Assembly (NCBI GenBank): GCA_964017185.1
Contig: OZ024880.1
Coordinates: 32,826,329-32,890,328, forward strand
DNA: 64,000 bases
DNA from: Rugalucina vietnamica
Lineage: Eukaryota; Mollusca; Bivalvia; Lucinida; Lucinidae
Direction: 5' to 3'
The notes under the pieces were generated by a model. The model saw only the letters and a program-made list of their open reading frames with translations, was not told the origin of the DNA and ran no database searches. Positions within the stretch are counted from its first letter, which is position 1, and each line of letters begins with the position of its first letter. The translations under genes were made by a program, and so were the position numbers. This document shows positions 1-10,834 of this stretch, piece after piece.

Positions 1-259
1 AAAACAGCGACGTCATATGATAAAACGTCATAATATGACATTTAATTTGATGTTAATAAAGTGTGACTTTTTGAAATAGGGTACCTTTTCACATGCTTCG
101 TCTGTGTGAGAAGTACCACGCATTTTCGAATGCAGAAACTCACAGAGCCACTGTTAGACATTGGTTTATTCATATGATCATGAATTTTAATTGAGCGTAT
201 TTTACTTTCTGAACTAGAAGAAAAAATATGAGGTGGCCTCTTATAACTTTTTTTCAGTG
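1..259. mobile_element. Right part of a TA-flanked MITE (CACTGAAAAAAAG ends)
   Basis: This stretch matches 47018-47279 closely, with only scattered differences on reading. It ends in the inverted form of CACTGAAAAAAAG followed by TA. The complete copy at 46238-47279 has both ends, so this copy is cut by the window edge. It has no coding capacity. Ends next to TA suggest a Tc1/mariner-type non-autonomous element, which is an inference. Confidence 0.7.
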
Positions 260-682
260 TATATAAAGGAAAGTTTTGCTAAACAGGTGGCCACCTAAAG
301 TGCATTTTTGGTGGCTTTTTCCCATCTGGCACCTTCACTAGTAAATGTATGCCGACTACATGAGCAAATACACTGTTACTTCGTTACTTTTTGTTGACAA
401 AATGTGAGAATCATTTGCATTGCAATGGAATCTCACATTTTATCAACAAAAATAACCATGTATTTGTAATATTTGTAATATTCATGTTTGAAATTTTAAC
501 GAATTGTTAACTAACGACATCGTTAATTTTGAACAACTGGGCCATGGTTGTTATCGTGAATGGTAGAGAAAATTCAAAATGCATTTAACGAAAACTTTTC
601 CATGCAGTGCACAGAGATTTTTTTTTTCAGCAGTAAAATTGAAAATTTCATTCGAAAAAATAAATGATATTATAAAATTTTT
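260..682. other. No gene seen
   Basis: AT-rich sequence. An imperfect inverted repeat lies near 400-450, where the string for 'aaaatgtgagaatc' recurs as its complement ('tctcacatttt'). Nothing else was recognised. Confidence 0.5.
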
Positions 683-802
683 GCTCGACGAGGTGGTTCT
701 AATGCATACCCACAATCTATGTTTCGGATCAAAAATAAGAAATAATGTACACCACTGTAAACCCCAGGTTTACTTTACAAAGTTTGGTATAAGGGGGTGT
801 AT
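683..802. mobile_element. Family B palindromic MITE, fragment
   Basis: Half of a recurrent MITE. It carries 'gaggtggttctaa', then 'atacccacaat', then 'aaacccca'. Better copies are at 5986-6190, 6366-6570, 7335-7600, 48311-48480, 49449-49590 and 58070-58215. In full copies the centre is the palindrome TTAGAACCGCCTCG/CGAGGCGGTTCTAA. Confidence 0.6.
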
Positions 803-803
803 T

Positions 804-3028
804 TAGCTCACCTGAGCCGAAGGCTCACAGGTGAGCTTATAGGATAGGTAGGCACCCTGCGTCCGTCTTCTTCTCTGAAACCCAATGGCCAATCAAAGCC
901 AAATTTTATATGAAACATCTATAGGACGGGGGAACGAATGTGTATATAAGAAATCCAGGTCACATGACCAACATGGCCGCCATGCCCATATATGGTAAAA
1001 ACCCTTCAAAAATCTTCCTCTCCCGAACCGGTGGACCGATTTCAAAGAAACTTGGCATGAAGCATCGATGGCTCAAGCATTACAATGTGTATATAAATCA
1101 TGACCCTGTGTTGACCTTGACCTATTTTACGGCAAGGTCAACATAGGTCGCCAATGCATTTGAATGGGAAAACTTTTTAAAATGTCATTTTAAGTAAAAG
1201 TCTTGCAGGCAATGGGCAGTTGGACGGAATTTTAATGATTCTGAAAGAAATTGGACCCCAGGGGCTCATATGCCCCCACCCCGGGGCAATATACATGTAC
1301 ATTACCATAATATTCAAACATCATCTCCTCTGAAACCGCTTGACCAATCAAAGCCAAATTTTATGTGAAGCATCAATAGGAAGGGGTAACCAATGTGTAT
1401 ATAAATAATGTAGGTCATATGACCAAGATGGCCGCCATGCCCATATATGGTAAAAACTTCAAAAATCTTCTTCTCCCGAACCAGTGGACCGATTTCAAAG
1501 GATCTTGGCATGAAGCATCGATGGCTCAAGCACTACAATGTGTATATAAAACATGACCCTGTGTTGACCTTGACCTATTTTACGGCAAGGTCAACATAGG
1601 TCGCCAATGCATTTGAATGGAAAAACTTTAAAATGTCATTGAAAGCGAAAGTCTTGCAGGCAATGGGCAGTAGGACTGAATTTTAATGATTCTGAAAGAC
1701 ATTGGACCCCAGGGTCTCATATGCCCCCACCCCGGACCCCGGGGCAATATACATGTACATTACCATAATATTCAAACATCATCTCCTCTGAAACCGCTTG
1801 ACCAATCAAAGCCAAATTTTATGTGAAGCATCAATAGGAAGGGTTACCAATGTATATATAAATAATCTAGGTCACATGACCAAGATGGCCGCCATGCCCA
1901 TGTATGGTAAAAACACTTCAAAAATCTTCTTCGCCGGAACCGGTGGACCGATTTCAATGAAACTTGGCATAAAGTATTGATGACTCAAGTACTATAATGT
2001 GTATATAAATCATAAAACTGTGATGACCTTGACCTATTTTACGGCAAGTTCAACATAGGTCACCAATGCATTTGAAGGGGGAAAACTTTAAAAATGTCAT
2101 TTGAAGTGAAAGTCTTGCAGGAAATGGGAAGTAGGACTAAATATTAATGATTCTAAAAAACATTGGACCCCAGGGGCTCACCCCGGGGCATTATACATCT
2201 ATAAAAACCCTTCAAAAATATTCTTCTCCGAAACAGGTGGACCGATTTCAAAGAAACTGGGCATGAAGCATCAATGGCTAAAGTACTACAATGTATATAC
2301 AAATCATGTCCCTGTAGTGATCTTGACCTATTTTACGACAAGGTCAACATAGGTCGCCAATGCATTTTAATGGGGAAAACTTTTAAAAAGTCATTTGAGG
2401 CAAAGATCTTGCAGGAAATGGGCAGTAGGACTGATTATTAATGATTCTGAAAAAAGAAATGGACCCAAGGGCTCATATGCCCCCACCCCGGGGCAATATA
2501 CATGTATATTACCATAATATTCAAACATTCTTCTCTGAAACCACTTGGCCAATTAAAGCCAATTTTATGTGAACCATGTATAGGATGGGGGAACCAATGT
2601 GTATATTAATAATCTTGGTCACATGATCAAGTTGGCCGCCATGCCTACATATGGTACAAATCCTTCAAAAATCCTTCAAAAATCTTCTTCTCTGAACTTT
2701 AAGTGATTACAGAAGCATTGATGGCTAAAGTACTACAATGTGTATACAAAATCATGACCCTGTGATGACCTTGACCCAGTTTATGGCAAGGTCAACATGG
2801 GTTGCCCATCCATTTGAATGGGAAAAACTCTTAAAATGTCATTTGAAGGGAAAAGCCAGCAGGAAATTGGCAAATTTACAGCATATTGATTATTCTGAAA
2901 AAAGAAAATGACCCAAGGGCTTCATCTGCCCCTGCACTGGGGTTAAATACCATAATATTCAAACATGTTTTATTGGTATATGCAGCAGATCTCAGGTGAG
3001 CGTTTACAGGACCATTGGTCCTCTGGTT
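804..3028. mobile_element. Composite element of about five tandem ~320-460 bp units
   Basis: Tandem units start near 872, 1321, 1781, 2200 (short) and 2521. Each carries 'atggccgccatgcc', 'aaaatcttcttctc' and 'gacctattttacggcaaggt' blocks. The left edge is a hairpin, GCTCACCTGAGCC-gaa-GGCTCACAGGTGAGC. Near the right edge is the inverse, CTCAGGTGAGC, at 2991-3001. The right tip is a short hairpin, GGACCATTGGTCC (3009-3021), followed by TCTGGTT. Repeats of this kind are common in molluscs. The hairpin followed by CTGG recalls a Helitron 3' end, but a TC start after A was not established. Short reading frames here are repeat translations, not genes. Confidence 0.7.
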
Positions 3029-3181
3029 ATACATAACACTGGCATGTTATCGTTACATTTTGTTCGTTGTTGTACTTATTCATCAAGCTCCATTGTCTAT
3101 TAATGATTGTTTTAAATAATAAAAGCGCTACCAACTGTATTTAGATTGTAAGAAGATACGTAGAAAGGAAAAAACACTTAC

Positions 3182-3249
3182 CGGATCGCAAACCGGCAGC
3201 ATCATTTCTGGTTTTACACCGCCTCCTTGTATAGAGTCGTTCAACGGTA
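3182..3249 (-). CDS. Unidentified host gene, exon 6 of 6 (phase-linked chain)
   Basis: This 68-bp exon on the - strand has a polypyrimidine acceptor (tcctcttttgcag) and a consensus donor (gtaagtg). Read with two leading bases, it gives 22 codons, beginning PLNDSIQGGG and ending MMLPVCDP, and stops on a codon boundary. The leading TA completes the codon opened by the final G of the exon at 3692-3953, giving V. The next exon must lie beyond the left window edge, because the ~3.2 kb below this exon is repeats with no exon seen. I do not recognise the protein. The splice-site and phase match make it a real exon with good confidence. Confidence 0.7.
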
Positions 3250-3691
3250 CTGCAAAAGAGGACTAACATATAAGAGCAATTTACATAATGGATGAAGCTA
3301 TAAGAACAATTTACATAATTGATGAAACTATTTCAATCCATAGCTTTGGTGGTGACAGAGTAAGCAGAATTTTTAATTGCTGTACAATATAATTGTGTAG
3401 TTTCATGCAGCATTCGTTTTTTAAAGCACCAAGAAAGTCGTAATTGTGCATTGGCTATACCAGGGCTCTGTTATGTCGTCGATGGGAGTGCACAGTGATT
3501 TTTTTCTAACTTAGAAAACACAACACAAAACATATAACAAAAACGTTACAAAACGTATGAAGAGCAAGATGACTGGCTCTTCCCTAACTAGGTAGCCATC
3601 CAGCTAGCATCAACCAAATACAAAGGTGACGTGTACAACAGAGACTCAGAATTGAAACAAAATGCATTATAACTGTGATTGAAATACCTAC

Positions 3692-3953
3692 CAATGCAGT
3701 GTTCAAGCCTTGCAGCTTCTGCGTCAGCTCTGTGAATTAACTCCCTTTGGCCTCCCTTCCTCTCAATAAATGTAGCCATGTAGACAGTATTTATAGCGGG
3801 CAATGATTCTTGAGGGGGTGCGTTGGTTTGATCGTCTACGGTACAAATGGGCTGAAAATACCCATATTTCAATTTGTTACGTACATTTTCAGCCCCTTTG
3901 GTATCATTCTTGATGGGTTCAGTTGAAAACTGAGATGTATCTCTTGGTCCAGT
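3692..3953 (-). CDS. Unidentified host gene, exon 5
   Basis: A 262-bp exon on the - strand, the longest of this gene in the window. The acceptor is 'gcacttttcttaaag' and the donor 'gtaggt'. It has 87 codons plus one base, phase 0 in and phase 1 out. The protein is hydrophilic; a visible stretch is NTVYMATFIERKGGQRELI, followed by a charged, alanine-rich helix-like segment ending LEHCI. Its out-phase fits the exon at 3182-3249 and its in-phase fits the exon at 6814-6982. The open frame runs a few codons past both splice sites, which alone would look like a 138-codon intronless ORF; the splice reading is preferred because both neighbours match in phase. The family is not recognised. Confidence 0.72.
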
Positions 3954-4427
3954 CTTTAAGAAAAGTGCAATTCTAGTTTTACTTCTTTGCGTGCATGGAG
4001 CCAAAATGGGACGCCATTTACATCCATCTATTCAGTGTAGTTGTTTGAAAAGGATTCATTTATTCTCCCAGACATGTTTCACTGCTATGTAGAAAAGAGG
4101 CTCTGACGTAGCATTTACTATCATTTGAAAAAGAAAATTCGTAATATTAAAACATTAAACCGGTTGCATGGGTTGCGACCAATAATTAAGAAGATATTTC
4201 TCATCTTATCCCATTACCTTTTTGTTTATTCCTTTGATTCTGAATATTTTTTTCGACTGTGGGTTGTGTTTTCTGGAATCTAGAATGCACGCCCCTCTAG
4301 CCTCTGGGGTGCGGGGTGGGGCATACTTCCGGAACTGGCCCTGCTTCTCAGTTTCCCAGTTAATACTCGGGAACAGGTCACTGGAAAAATATACATTTTT
4401 GAGCCGATCCACGCACAAGAAAAGCGG

Positions 4428-4602
4428 TCATCGGGTTTCTCGACCAGGTCTGAGTCACAGAATTAGGATAGAAGCTTGAAATTCAGGATTTAGGAAGAAA
4501 TGGGATGGTACTATTCGTGTAGCGAAAACAAAGGCGCTGATCAGCTGATCTGCGTATTTGTTTTCGCAAATGCAAAGTTCCGGTTTTCTCACAATGCAGC
4601 TT
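4428..4602. mobile_element. Family A MITE, partial
   Basis: It contains the family A core 'gcgaaaacaaaggcgctgatcag' in degenerate form and the 'ggttttctcac' end. See the copy at 7094-7329 for the complete structure. Confidence 0.65.
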
Positions 4603-4630
4603 TTTTAGTAATATAAATAAGTTCTAACAT

Positions 4631-4981
4631 TTGCGGATCACAGCAATGTTTGACCATATTCAAACGGCCTCAAACACGAAAGTTTGCAACCGTGGAATTC
4701 CTGGTGTTACTATGGCAAATGCTTCCAACAGTTATGCCATGCAAATATTGAAAACATTCTCGCCCGGCAGAGATTACATCTACTACGGTGATTTTGGGAA
4801 CAATTGGGGAGATTCGTGAAGATAGCACGATCACCCGGCATGATTGGTCCAGGTCACATTGACCAAAGGCGATTGACCAGAGAGCGTAGAGTGCCACCTG
4901 TACCTGTCGGCGACAATGGAGATACCAATAACAAAGAGTCAGTTTGTAGAAGGTGATATTTGGAATCGGCGCATGAATCAT
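4631..4981. other. Ambiguous open frames on both strands
   Basis: Frames of 62 codons (+) and 103 codons (-) overlap here, and base composition is more even than the surrounding DNA. I could not find a splice acceptor/donor pair that fits the - strand gene on either side (exons at 6814-6982 and 3692-3953 already join in phase), nor a recognisable protein. It may be an old repeat or pseudo-exon. Listed so that it can be checked. Confidence 0.2.
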
Positions 4982-5281
4982 TTACGTACAAGACATAGAA
5001 GCAATGGCGCTTACTATTGTGTTTGTAAACACACATCAAAATGTACCCATTACACTTTTAACCTACCCGTCAGTGTGAGAAAGTAAATTCATTTTCGGTA
5101 TCTGTCCACATTTAAGTTTGAGTTTTCTGTTTGCATGACCTAAACCAAAAGTCTAAGTTAATATTAAACATTTCCATTTATATTTTATATAATATCCATT
5201 GTGCAACTATTTTACAAAATGTTTAAATCGACATGATTACGAATGCTTCTTGATTATAGAATGTCAAAATTCGCCATAAAG

Positions 5282-5517
5282 TGAGCCAATTCGTGGGAAA
5301 ACCAACAATGTGGTTTTTGAACAGGCCCGACACAAACCGGGCTGTACAGCCACAGAAGCAGGCTAGAAGCTTGAAATTTTGGATTTAAGTAGAGAAAGAA
5401 TTGTACTATCCGAGTAGCGAAAACAAAGGCGCTGATCAGCTTCGCAGTTACTGCGAAGCTGATCTGCGCCTTTGGTTTCGCATATAAAGATTGTTGGTTT
5501 TCTCACGAGCCGGCTCA
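5282..5517. mobile_element. Family A palindromic MITE
   Basis: It starts 'gtgagccaattcgtgggaaa' and ends 'ctcacgagccggctca'. The core inverted repeat is 'aaggcgctgatcagcttcgc' facing 'gcgaagctgatctgcgcctt'. Confidence 0.75.
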
Positions 5518-5529
5518 AGTCTTTTCAAC

Positions 5530-5760
5530 ACATTGAGGCGCCGCATCAGAAAACCAACATTTTGCATATGTGAAAACAAAGGCGCAGACCAGCCTCGCGG
5601 TATTAAGACGCGAAGCTGATCAGCACCTTTGTTTTCGCTACACAGGCGGTACAATCCCTCTCCTTAAATCCAAAAGCCCAAGCTTCTAGCCTGTTTCTGT
5701 GACTGTACAAGCCGGTTTGCATGTCGACCTGGTCGGAAACCCAGATTGTTGGTTTTCAAC
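5530..5760. mobile_element. Family A palindromic MITE, second adjacent copy
   Basis: It lies directly after the copy at 5282-5517 and in the opposite reading of the core hairpin. It ends 'cccagattgttggttttc'. Two adjacent copies form a larger inverted structure. Confidence 0.65.
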
Positions 5761-5985
5761 TATTTTTTTAATAATTTCCCATGCCCCATGATTAATTCCC
5801 TTTAATAATTCGATTTTCGTTCTCAGGAAGCAGACAGCAAACAATTAATTAGTATAATTAAGCCATTAAATGGTTTTAATAATTTGAATAGAGATATATG
5901 AATTGCGTATGGCTTTAATTTAACGAACGATCGATTCCAAATTTTCAGACTACAAGCGCGGCGAAGAAGCTGCACTGAAACATCA

Positions 5986-6190
5986 GGAAAACATGTCCGT
6001 GAAATGTATACCCCTTAAACCCCACTTTTATATAGAAAAACTGGGGTATGCAGGGGTACACCTATTTTTCTTATTTTTGCTCCAAAACATGCATTGTGGG
6101 TACTCGTTAGAACCGCCTCGCCGAGGCGGTTCTAACGTATACCCACAATGTATGTTTGGAGTGAAAACATTTAAAAAATCAAACATTTTC
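5986..6190. mobile_element. Family B palindromic MITE
   Basis: It begins 'gaaaacatgtccgtgaaatg' and has the centre palindrome TTAGAACCGCCTCG/CGAGGCGGTTCTAA, with arms 'tgtgggta' and 'tacccaca'. Each arm also carries 'ttgctccaaaacat' or its diverged inverse. Confidence 0.7.
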
Positions 6191-6365
6191 TAATAAAAAA
6201 TTCCATTTTTGCTTTTAAAAAAATCTCTTTATATTGCATGGGCAAGTTTTCGTAATGATTTATAGTTGACGGAAAAGGACAATTCAAATTTGCGTCATCA
6301 TATCGTCATTTAGTTCTGACTGCAATGTTGATTTAACCAGACTGTGCAGCTATAGCCATTATATA

Positions 6366-6570
6366 GGAAACATGTCCATGTAAAGTATACCCCTTGAACC
6401 CCAATCTTATATAGTAAACTTGGGGTGTGAAGGCGGCATACAAATTTTTCTAATTTTTTTTTAAATCCTAAACATAGATTGTGGGTGCGCGTTAGAGCCG
6501 CATCGGCGAGGCGCACTAACATGTGCCCATAATCAATGTTTTGAGCATTTAGTAGTAGAAATATCAAAAT
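6366..6570. mobile_element. Family B palindromic MITE
   Basis: Same layout as the copy at 5986-6190, more diverged ('ttagagccgcatcggcgaggcg' centre). It begins 'gaaacatgtccatg'. Confidence 0.65.
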
Positions 6571-6813
6571 TCTATACTAGAATGAAATTTTCAGATTTTT
6601 ACAGCTCAATAAAATGCATGGGCGCGTTTTGTTAATTAATGGCTGCAGAGAGGTGACTAAGAAATTTGCATTGACTGTAAAATTATTTACCTGGCAATGA
6701 CATGTATCCAAAATTACGTGTTTAAAATGTAAATCTGAAAACTGCTACCGTGTATTTGGACGTAATTAACCATGTAAATCCTGGCAAAAACTGTGGTATG
6801 CGTGTTCACTCAC

Positions 6814-6982
6814 TGGATAAGGCCAGCCCGATATCACGCATGTAATTGCCTTGTGGAAAGAGGGAATTTGGAAAACAAGAGGCTTGCTTTCCTCTTCGAG
6901 TGCTTCAAAATTTCTTGCACGTACCGCCCAATAAGCGCCATGCAGACCTATCGGCACACGTGCAGTTTGAAAACCTCTATAG
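6814..6982 (-). CDS. Unidentified host gene, exon 4
   Basis: A 169-bp exon on the - strand: one leading base, then 56 codons, ending in phase 0. The acceptor is the second of two overlapping AGs (ggccagag); the first would bring a stop codon in the required phase, so the second is chosen. The donor is gtgagt. The leading C completes the AA of exon 3 to N. Visible peptide pieces are GLHGAYWAVRARNFEALEE and SFHKAITCVISGWPYP, a mix of aromatic and hydrophobic residues suggesting a folded domain. No family is recognised. Confidence 0.72.
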
Positions 6983-7093
6983 CTCTGGCCAATTACACTT
7001 AAAACAATGAAAGTGCGAAAAAGTAAATGTTCCATTGACTGGTCGTTGGTGCGATACAAAAACGATCATTAATTTCTTTACAGTACCATAATT

Positions 7094-7329
7094 GAGCCGC
7101 ATCGTGAGAAAACCGGATTTTTGCCTAGGCGAAAACAAAGGCGCAGATCAGCTTCGCGGTAACCGCGAAGCTGATCAGCGCCTTTGTTTTCGCTACTCGG
7201 ATAGTATAATTCCTCTTCTACTCATAGCCAAAATTTCAAGTATCTAACCTGCTCCTGTGACTGTACAGACCGATTTGTGTCGCACCTGGTCGGAAACCCC
7301 GAAGACCGGTTTTCTCACGATGAGGCTCA
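7094..7329. mobile_element. Family A palindromic MITE, best copy
   Basis: The terminal inverted repeats are TGAGCCGCATCGTGAGAAAA at the left and its near complement at the right. Inside, 7131-7196 is an almost perfect 66-bp hairpin: gcgaaaacaaaggcgc, then agcttcgcggt, then the inverse. It is non-coding. Its translation yields pieces such as ENKGADQLR, seen wherever this family occurs in the window. The target duplication is unclear (AT-rich flanks). Confidence 0.8.
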
Positions 7330-7334
7330 TATGA

Positions 7335-7600
7335 GCCTATGCATAACATTACGGAAACATGCCCATGCAATATATATATAATTGTCAGAAGTTGTAAAAA
7401 ATGAAAAAAAAATGTGTTGAAAACTTTTGATATTTTTGTTATTTTTGCTCAAAACAAAAATCGGCGAGGCGGTTTTAATGAGTACCCACAATCTATGTTT
7501 TGGAGCAAAATAAGAAAAATAAGTATGCCCCTGCAAACCCCAGTTTCACTGTATAAAATTGGGGATTGAAGGGGTGTTCATTTCACGGACATGTTTACCT
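7335..7600. mobile_element. Family B MITE, diverged
   Basis: It carries 'ggaaacatgcccatg', 'tttttgctcaaaac', 'cggcgaggcggtttta', 'tacccacaatctatgtt' and the closing 'cacggacatgttt'. An internal AT-rich stretch differs from other copies. Confidence 0.6.
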
Positions 7601-7671
7601 GATGACACAAAACCGGCCTGTGCACCTAGAGAAGATGTCTAGAACTTTCATAAGAAGAAGAGGAATTGTAC

Positions 7672-9357
7672 CACAGTGTATATCCGAGCGTATGCAGAAC
7701 AGACGGTTACGGAACGGACAGACGTTTATAAGAGCACGTGCTTTTTCGCGCCAAAAATGTTTTTCCGTTCTTTTAAAGTGACTAATGCAAATATTGATAC
7801 CAAACTAGAGCAGATGTGTTGCATGCATACCCGTCTAGTTGTCTGTGCTCAAGAGCACAATGATTTTTCAGGGGGTTCGCCATAACTGCCCAAGACGTGT
7901 GAAAAATGGCATATTTTGTATTTTTTTTGGCTGTGTGTCGAGATTGCTTGCAAAATAAGCCATTGTCAACCTTTTGGATTTAGTCCGTATGTAGTTAAAT
8001 ATGTCCTGAACCACCAGACATTAAATATTTTATATGTTTTCCAGTAAAAATAGCCAAGATTTGTTTTTTTTCTGAAGCGTATGGTAATTTCATGGTTACG
8101 GGGCGGTACAGTCGTTTGTTACGGAGCGGAACAGACGAAATGACGCATTTCCATACGAAACGGAACAGACGTAGGCGAGCTTTAGAATACGGATAGAAAC
8201 AGCACAAACATGGCTAAATAGTAATAAACTGCGAGTAAATCAAATAAGTAAGATGCATGACAGAATCATATATGCTTACAAATCACGCCAAAGATTTTAT
8301 CTCCCGCCGCAAGCTCCCTTTTGCGGCGTCTTGGCTGATTCTCACGCATCATTCATATATGGAAAGACTTTGGAATATATGACCGATGCTTTGGAGAGTA
8401 CTCCCGCCGGTGCGTACGGAGGTGGGTGTTCGCTTGATGACTTTGCTTAAGGACTGAGTATGCAAACAGGGAACCTTTTCCTTTGACCGAAATTCTAGGG
8501 TCTCTATATTACTAACGTATTCAGCACGAATGCCAGCCTTCCATATAGACCTCCGGTTAAAACAGACATGAGTCTTATTATCGGACCTTTTCAGACTTTT
8601 TTCAGTCTTTTATTTTAGAATTTATTGTTAGATATGCACTATTAGTGATACTATATTTAAAGGAGAAGAAAAGCCGTGATTGCCTCGTGATGCTGAGCAC
8701 CAAGGAAGCCATTGGTACCATTTTAACGCATTTGATATGGCGCGGCCTGGGCGAACCCACGATATCTCGCCCCCGAAGCGGGCGCTTTTACCACTGAGCT
8801 ATCGGGACCTCTCCCCCCCTCTCTCTCTGATCTGCTGTTTGCCCCCAAACAACTTTTTGTTTTCACAACATAGTCGATGCTATTCTGATACATGTACGAT
8901 GCTGATCCAGGTCACCAGGTGTATTCCATCTGGTCACGTTCGAGTGCTACAATACAGAAGGTTGCCGCAAAGTGTTATATTTGACATCACAGTGTTGTTC
9001 ATGTAGTATTCATGGCCGTCTGTGACCGCTCCGTATGCTGATTCGTCTGTTTTTTTTCGTAGGCTACGTCTGTTCCGCCCCGTAACATAAACGAATCTGT
9101 AGACTGTTCCGCTCCGTAATGTTTTTGTTGCTAAGCAACAAAATTCTGCTTAAACTACAAGGCTTCCATGCCGGAAATTATGGTGTTTTGGAAGATAGTA
9201 GATGGACATGCAAGGCCGATATAACAATACATTCGAAGCGTACAGTTTTGGATGAAAAACTGTACAAAACATTTTTGGCGCGAAAAAGCGCGTGCTCCTG
9301 TAAACGTCTGTCCGTTCCGTAACCGTCTGTTCTGCATACGCTCGGATATACATTGTG
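7672..9357. mobile_element. Transib/RAG-like non-autonomous transposon, copy 1
   Basis: The left end is CACAGTGTATATCCGAGCG; the right end is the complement of CACAATGTATATCCGAGCG. The match continues for about 95 bp as a terminal inverted repeat. The element is flanked by a 5-bp direct repeat TGTAC (7667-7671 and 9358-9362). Inside are several copies of a short motif near 'ttacggagcggaacagacg' on both arms (around 7690, 8097-8180 and 9030-9118) that could bind a transposase. No transposase frame is present. A heptamer of the form CAC(A/T)(A/G)TG plus a 5-bp duplication is known for Transib and RAG-like elements; CACAGTG is also the V(D)J recombination heptamer. No nonamer is visible. Family placement is an inference; the element itself is certain. 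Confidence 0.8.
8659..8810 (-). mobile_element. tRNA-headed SINE inside RAG-like copy 1
   Basis: Read on the - strand, the head is tRNA-like (ggtcccgatagctcagtgg as A box, gggttcgcccagg as B box). It is followed by a body with 'aatggtaccaatggcttcct' and 'gtgctcagcatcac'. The same SINE sits at the matching place in copy 2 (34252-34412), so it was there before the two copies separated. Confidence 0.75.
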
Positions 9358-9516
9358 TGTACTATCCATACATATAAGCCATATTGGCTTAGTTGGGTGG
9401 TTATTTATGAAGCACATTTTGAGTGTCATGACATCTTAACGTTGGGAAAAAGTCCCATAAAATGAAGGCAACGTCCCGACATGACCATTGATGTTGACTG
9501 GGACGAAAAGCATCAG

Positions 9517-9598
9517 AACAGACAGACAGACAGACAGACCGGCAGGCAGGCAGGCAGACAGACAGACAGACAGACAGACAGATAGACAGACAAACAAG

Positions 9599-9640
<42 letters not shown>

Positions 9641-9642
9641 AG

Positions 9643-9713
<71 letters not shown>

Positions 9714-9714
9714 A
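9517..9714. repeat. (CAGA)n tetranucleotide microsatellite
   Basis: About 200 bp of CAGA repeats with a few variant units (ggca, aagtag). All long 'SVCLSVCL' frames across it are translations of the repeat. Confidence 0.95.
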
Positions 9715-9728
9715 GTTGTATTACTCAC

Positions 9729-9932
9729 TTATTATCTCCAAGTACTCCGAACGTGTAGCTCCGTGCTAATTGCAACTGTTTGGATCTAGGAACCCGACAC
9801 GGTGTGACATTTGTCTCCAATGACACCGGGGTCACAGAGACCGGTAAGGTCATCGTGGTTGCTATGGGAAACGCGACATGTGACATTCCTTCAGACACCG
9901 TCATCTCACTGTAACTGAGTACATACACGCCT
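9729..9932 (-). CDS. Unidentified host gene, exon 3
   Basis: A 204-bp exon on the - strand: one leading base, 67 codons, two trailing bases. The acceptor is 'actttcattag' and the donor gtgagt. Visible pieces are GVYVLSYSEMTVSEGMSH, the threonine/valine-rich ATTMTLPVSVTPVSLETNV, and LARSYTFGVLGDN. The alternating hydrophobic pattern suggests beta strands. The leading A completes AG of exon 2 to R. Base composition is visibly more even than the flanking AT-rich DNA. A long (CAGA)n microsatellite begins only ~15 bp downstream of the donor. Confidence 0.75.
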
Positions 9933-10834
9933 CTAATGAAAGTTTGTTCTTTTATAACATTTCCCTATTTGCAGACTTTCCATGAAGCACGATTACTTTC
10001 ATGAATTCCACTTCTAAATTCTTACTGCCATATTTTGTCAATTTTATTTGGCGATAATCGAACAAAAAGCATGCACCGTACAAATCCAAAAGTGTACTAA
10101 TCCGAACTCGTATTCACGCATGCATGGTTGTCTTCATGAAAGTTTCCCAGTGTTTCGATTCCTATTTTAAAGTGTGATATTAAATGAAATTGCTTCGGTA
10201 CTATGTCCGTGGCTTAAAACATAATAGAAGAAAAAATGCGTAAGACTTACAAAAGCTTATCATTCAGCTGCACATTCCTTATTGAAATGAAACGCATTTA
10301 CATTAATTATCATCAGGACAATTTAAGGAAATAATATTTTATCCAACTTAAGCTTTTTCAATCTACGTTTTTCAAAACAGGATTCTGAAATCGTGATTTT
10401 GCGTGGATACGATTTTTAATATGCACTGAACATGTAAGATTAATTAATTTTAATAAAATATAATTTTCTATATTTGATTTCGGCTCGTCTCGACGAGCCG
10501 AATATACGATAGGATTTTGGCTGGGAACCTATGAAAAATACCGAACACTCCGCATGACTACACAGGTTGGTTTCCGATCTACACTAATTAGTCATCCGGT
10601 AAGCCGAAAACATGTGATGTTTTAAACGTTAGCAGTGATTGGTTTAATGAAATCCAGCCAATCATCATTTTTCTTTTAAGCAAAGTTCGGATGTAGACCA
10701 TTTTGCGTATGCTGAGATCGGGGCCATAAGGGTCGACTAACTACCGAACAGGAAATCCAGGAAGTAGGTCATCTCTGCCTTTTTACTTTTCGATCTTACC
10801 AAGTCCACTCGGCCTTTTTTCTTTTTTAATTCAA
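9933..10834. other. Intron of the - strand gene; one hairpin
   Basis: No exon was seen. A perfect hairpin TTCGGCTCGTC/GACGAGCCGAA lies near 10477-10500 and resembles a MITE end, with no partner found. Confidence 0.4.

Noticed and set aside
804-3028. CRISPR-like array
   Set aside because: Units are long, diverged and head-to-tail with no unique spacers; an animal composite repeat.
9401-9728. Frames rich in SVCLSVCL
   Set aside because: Translation of a (CAGA)n microsatellite.
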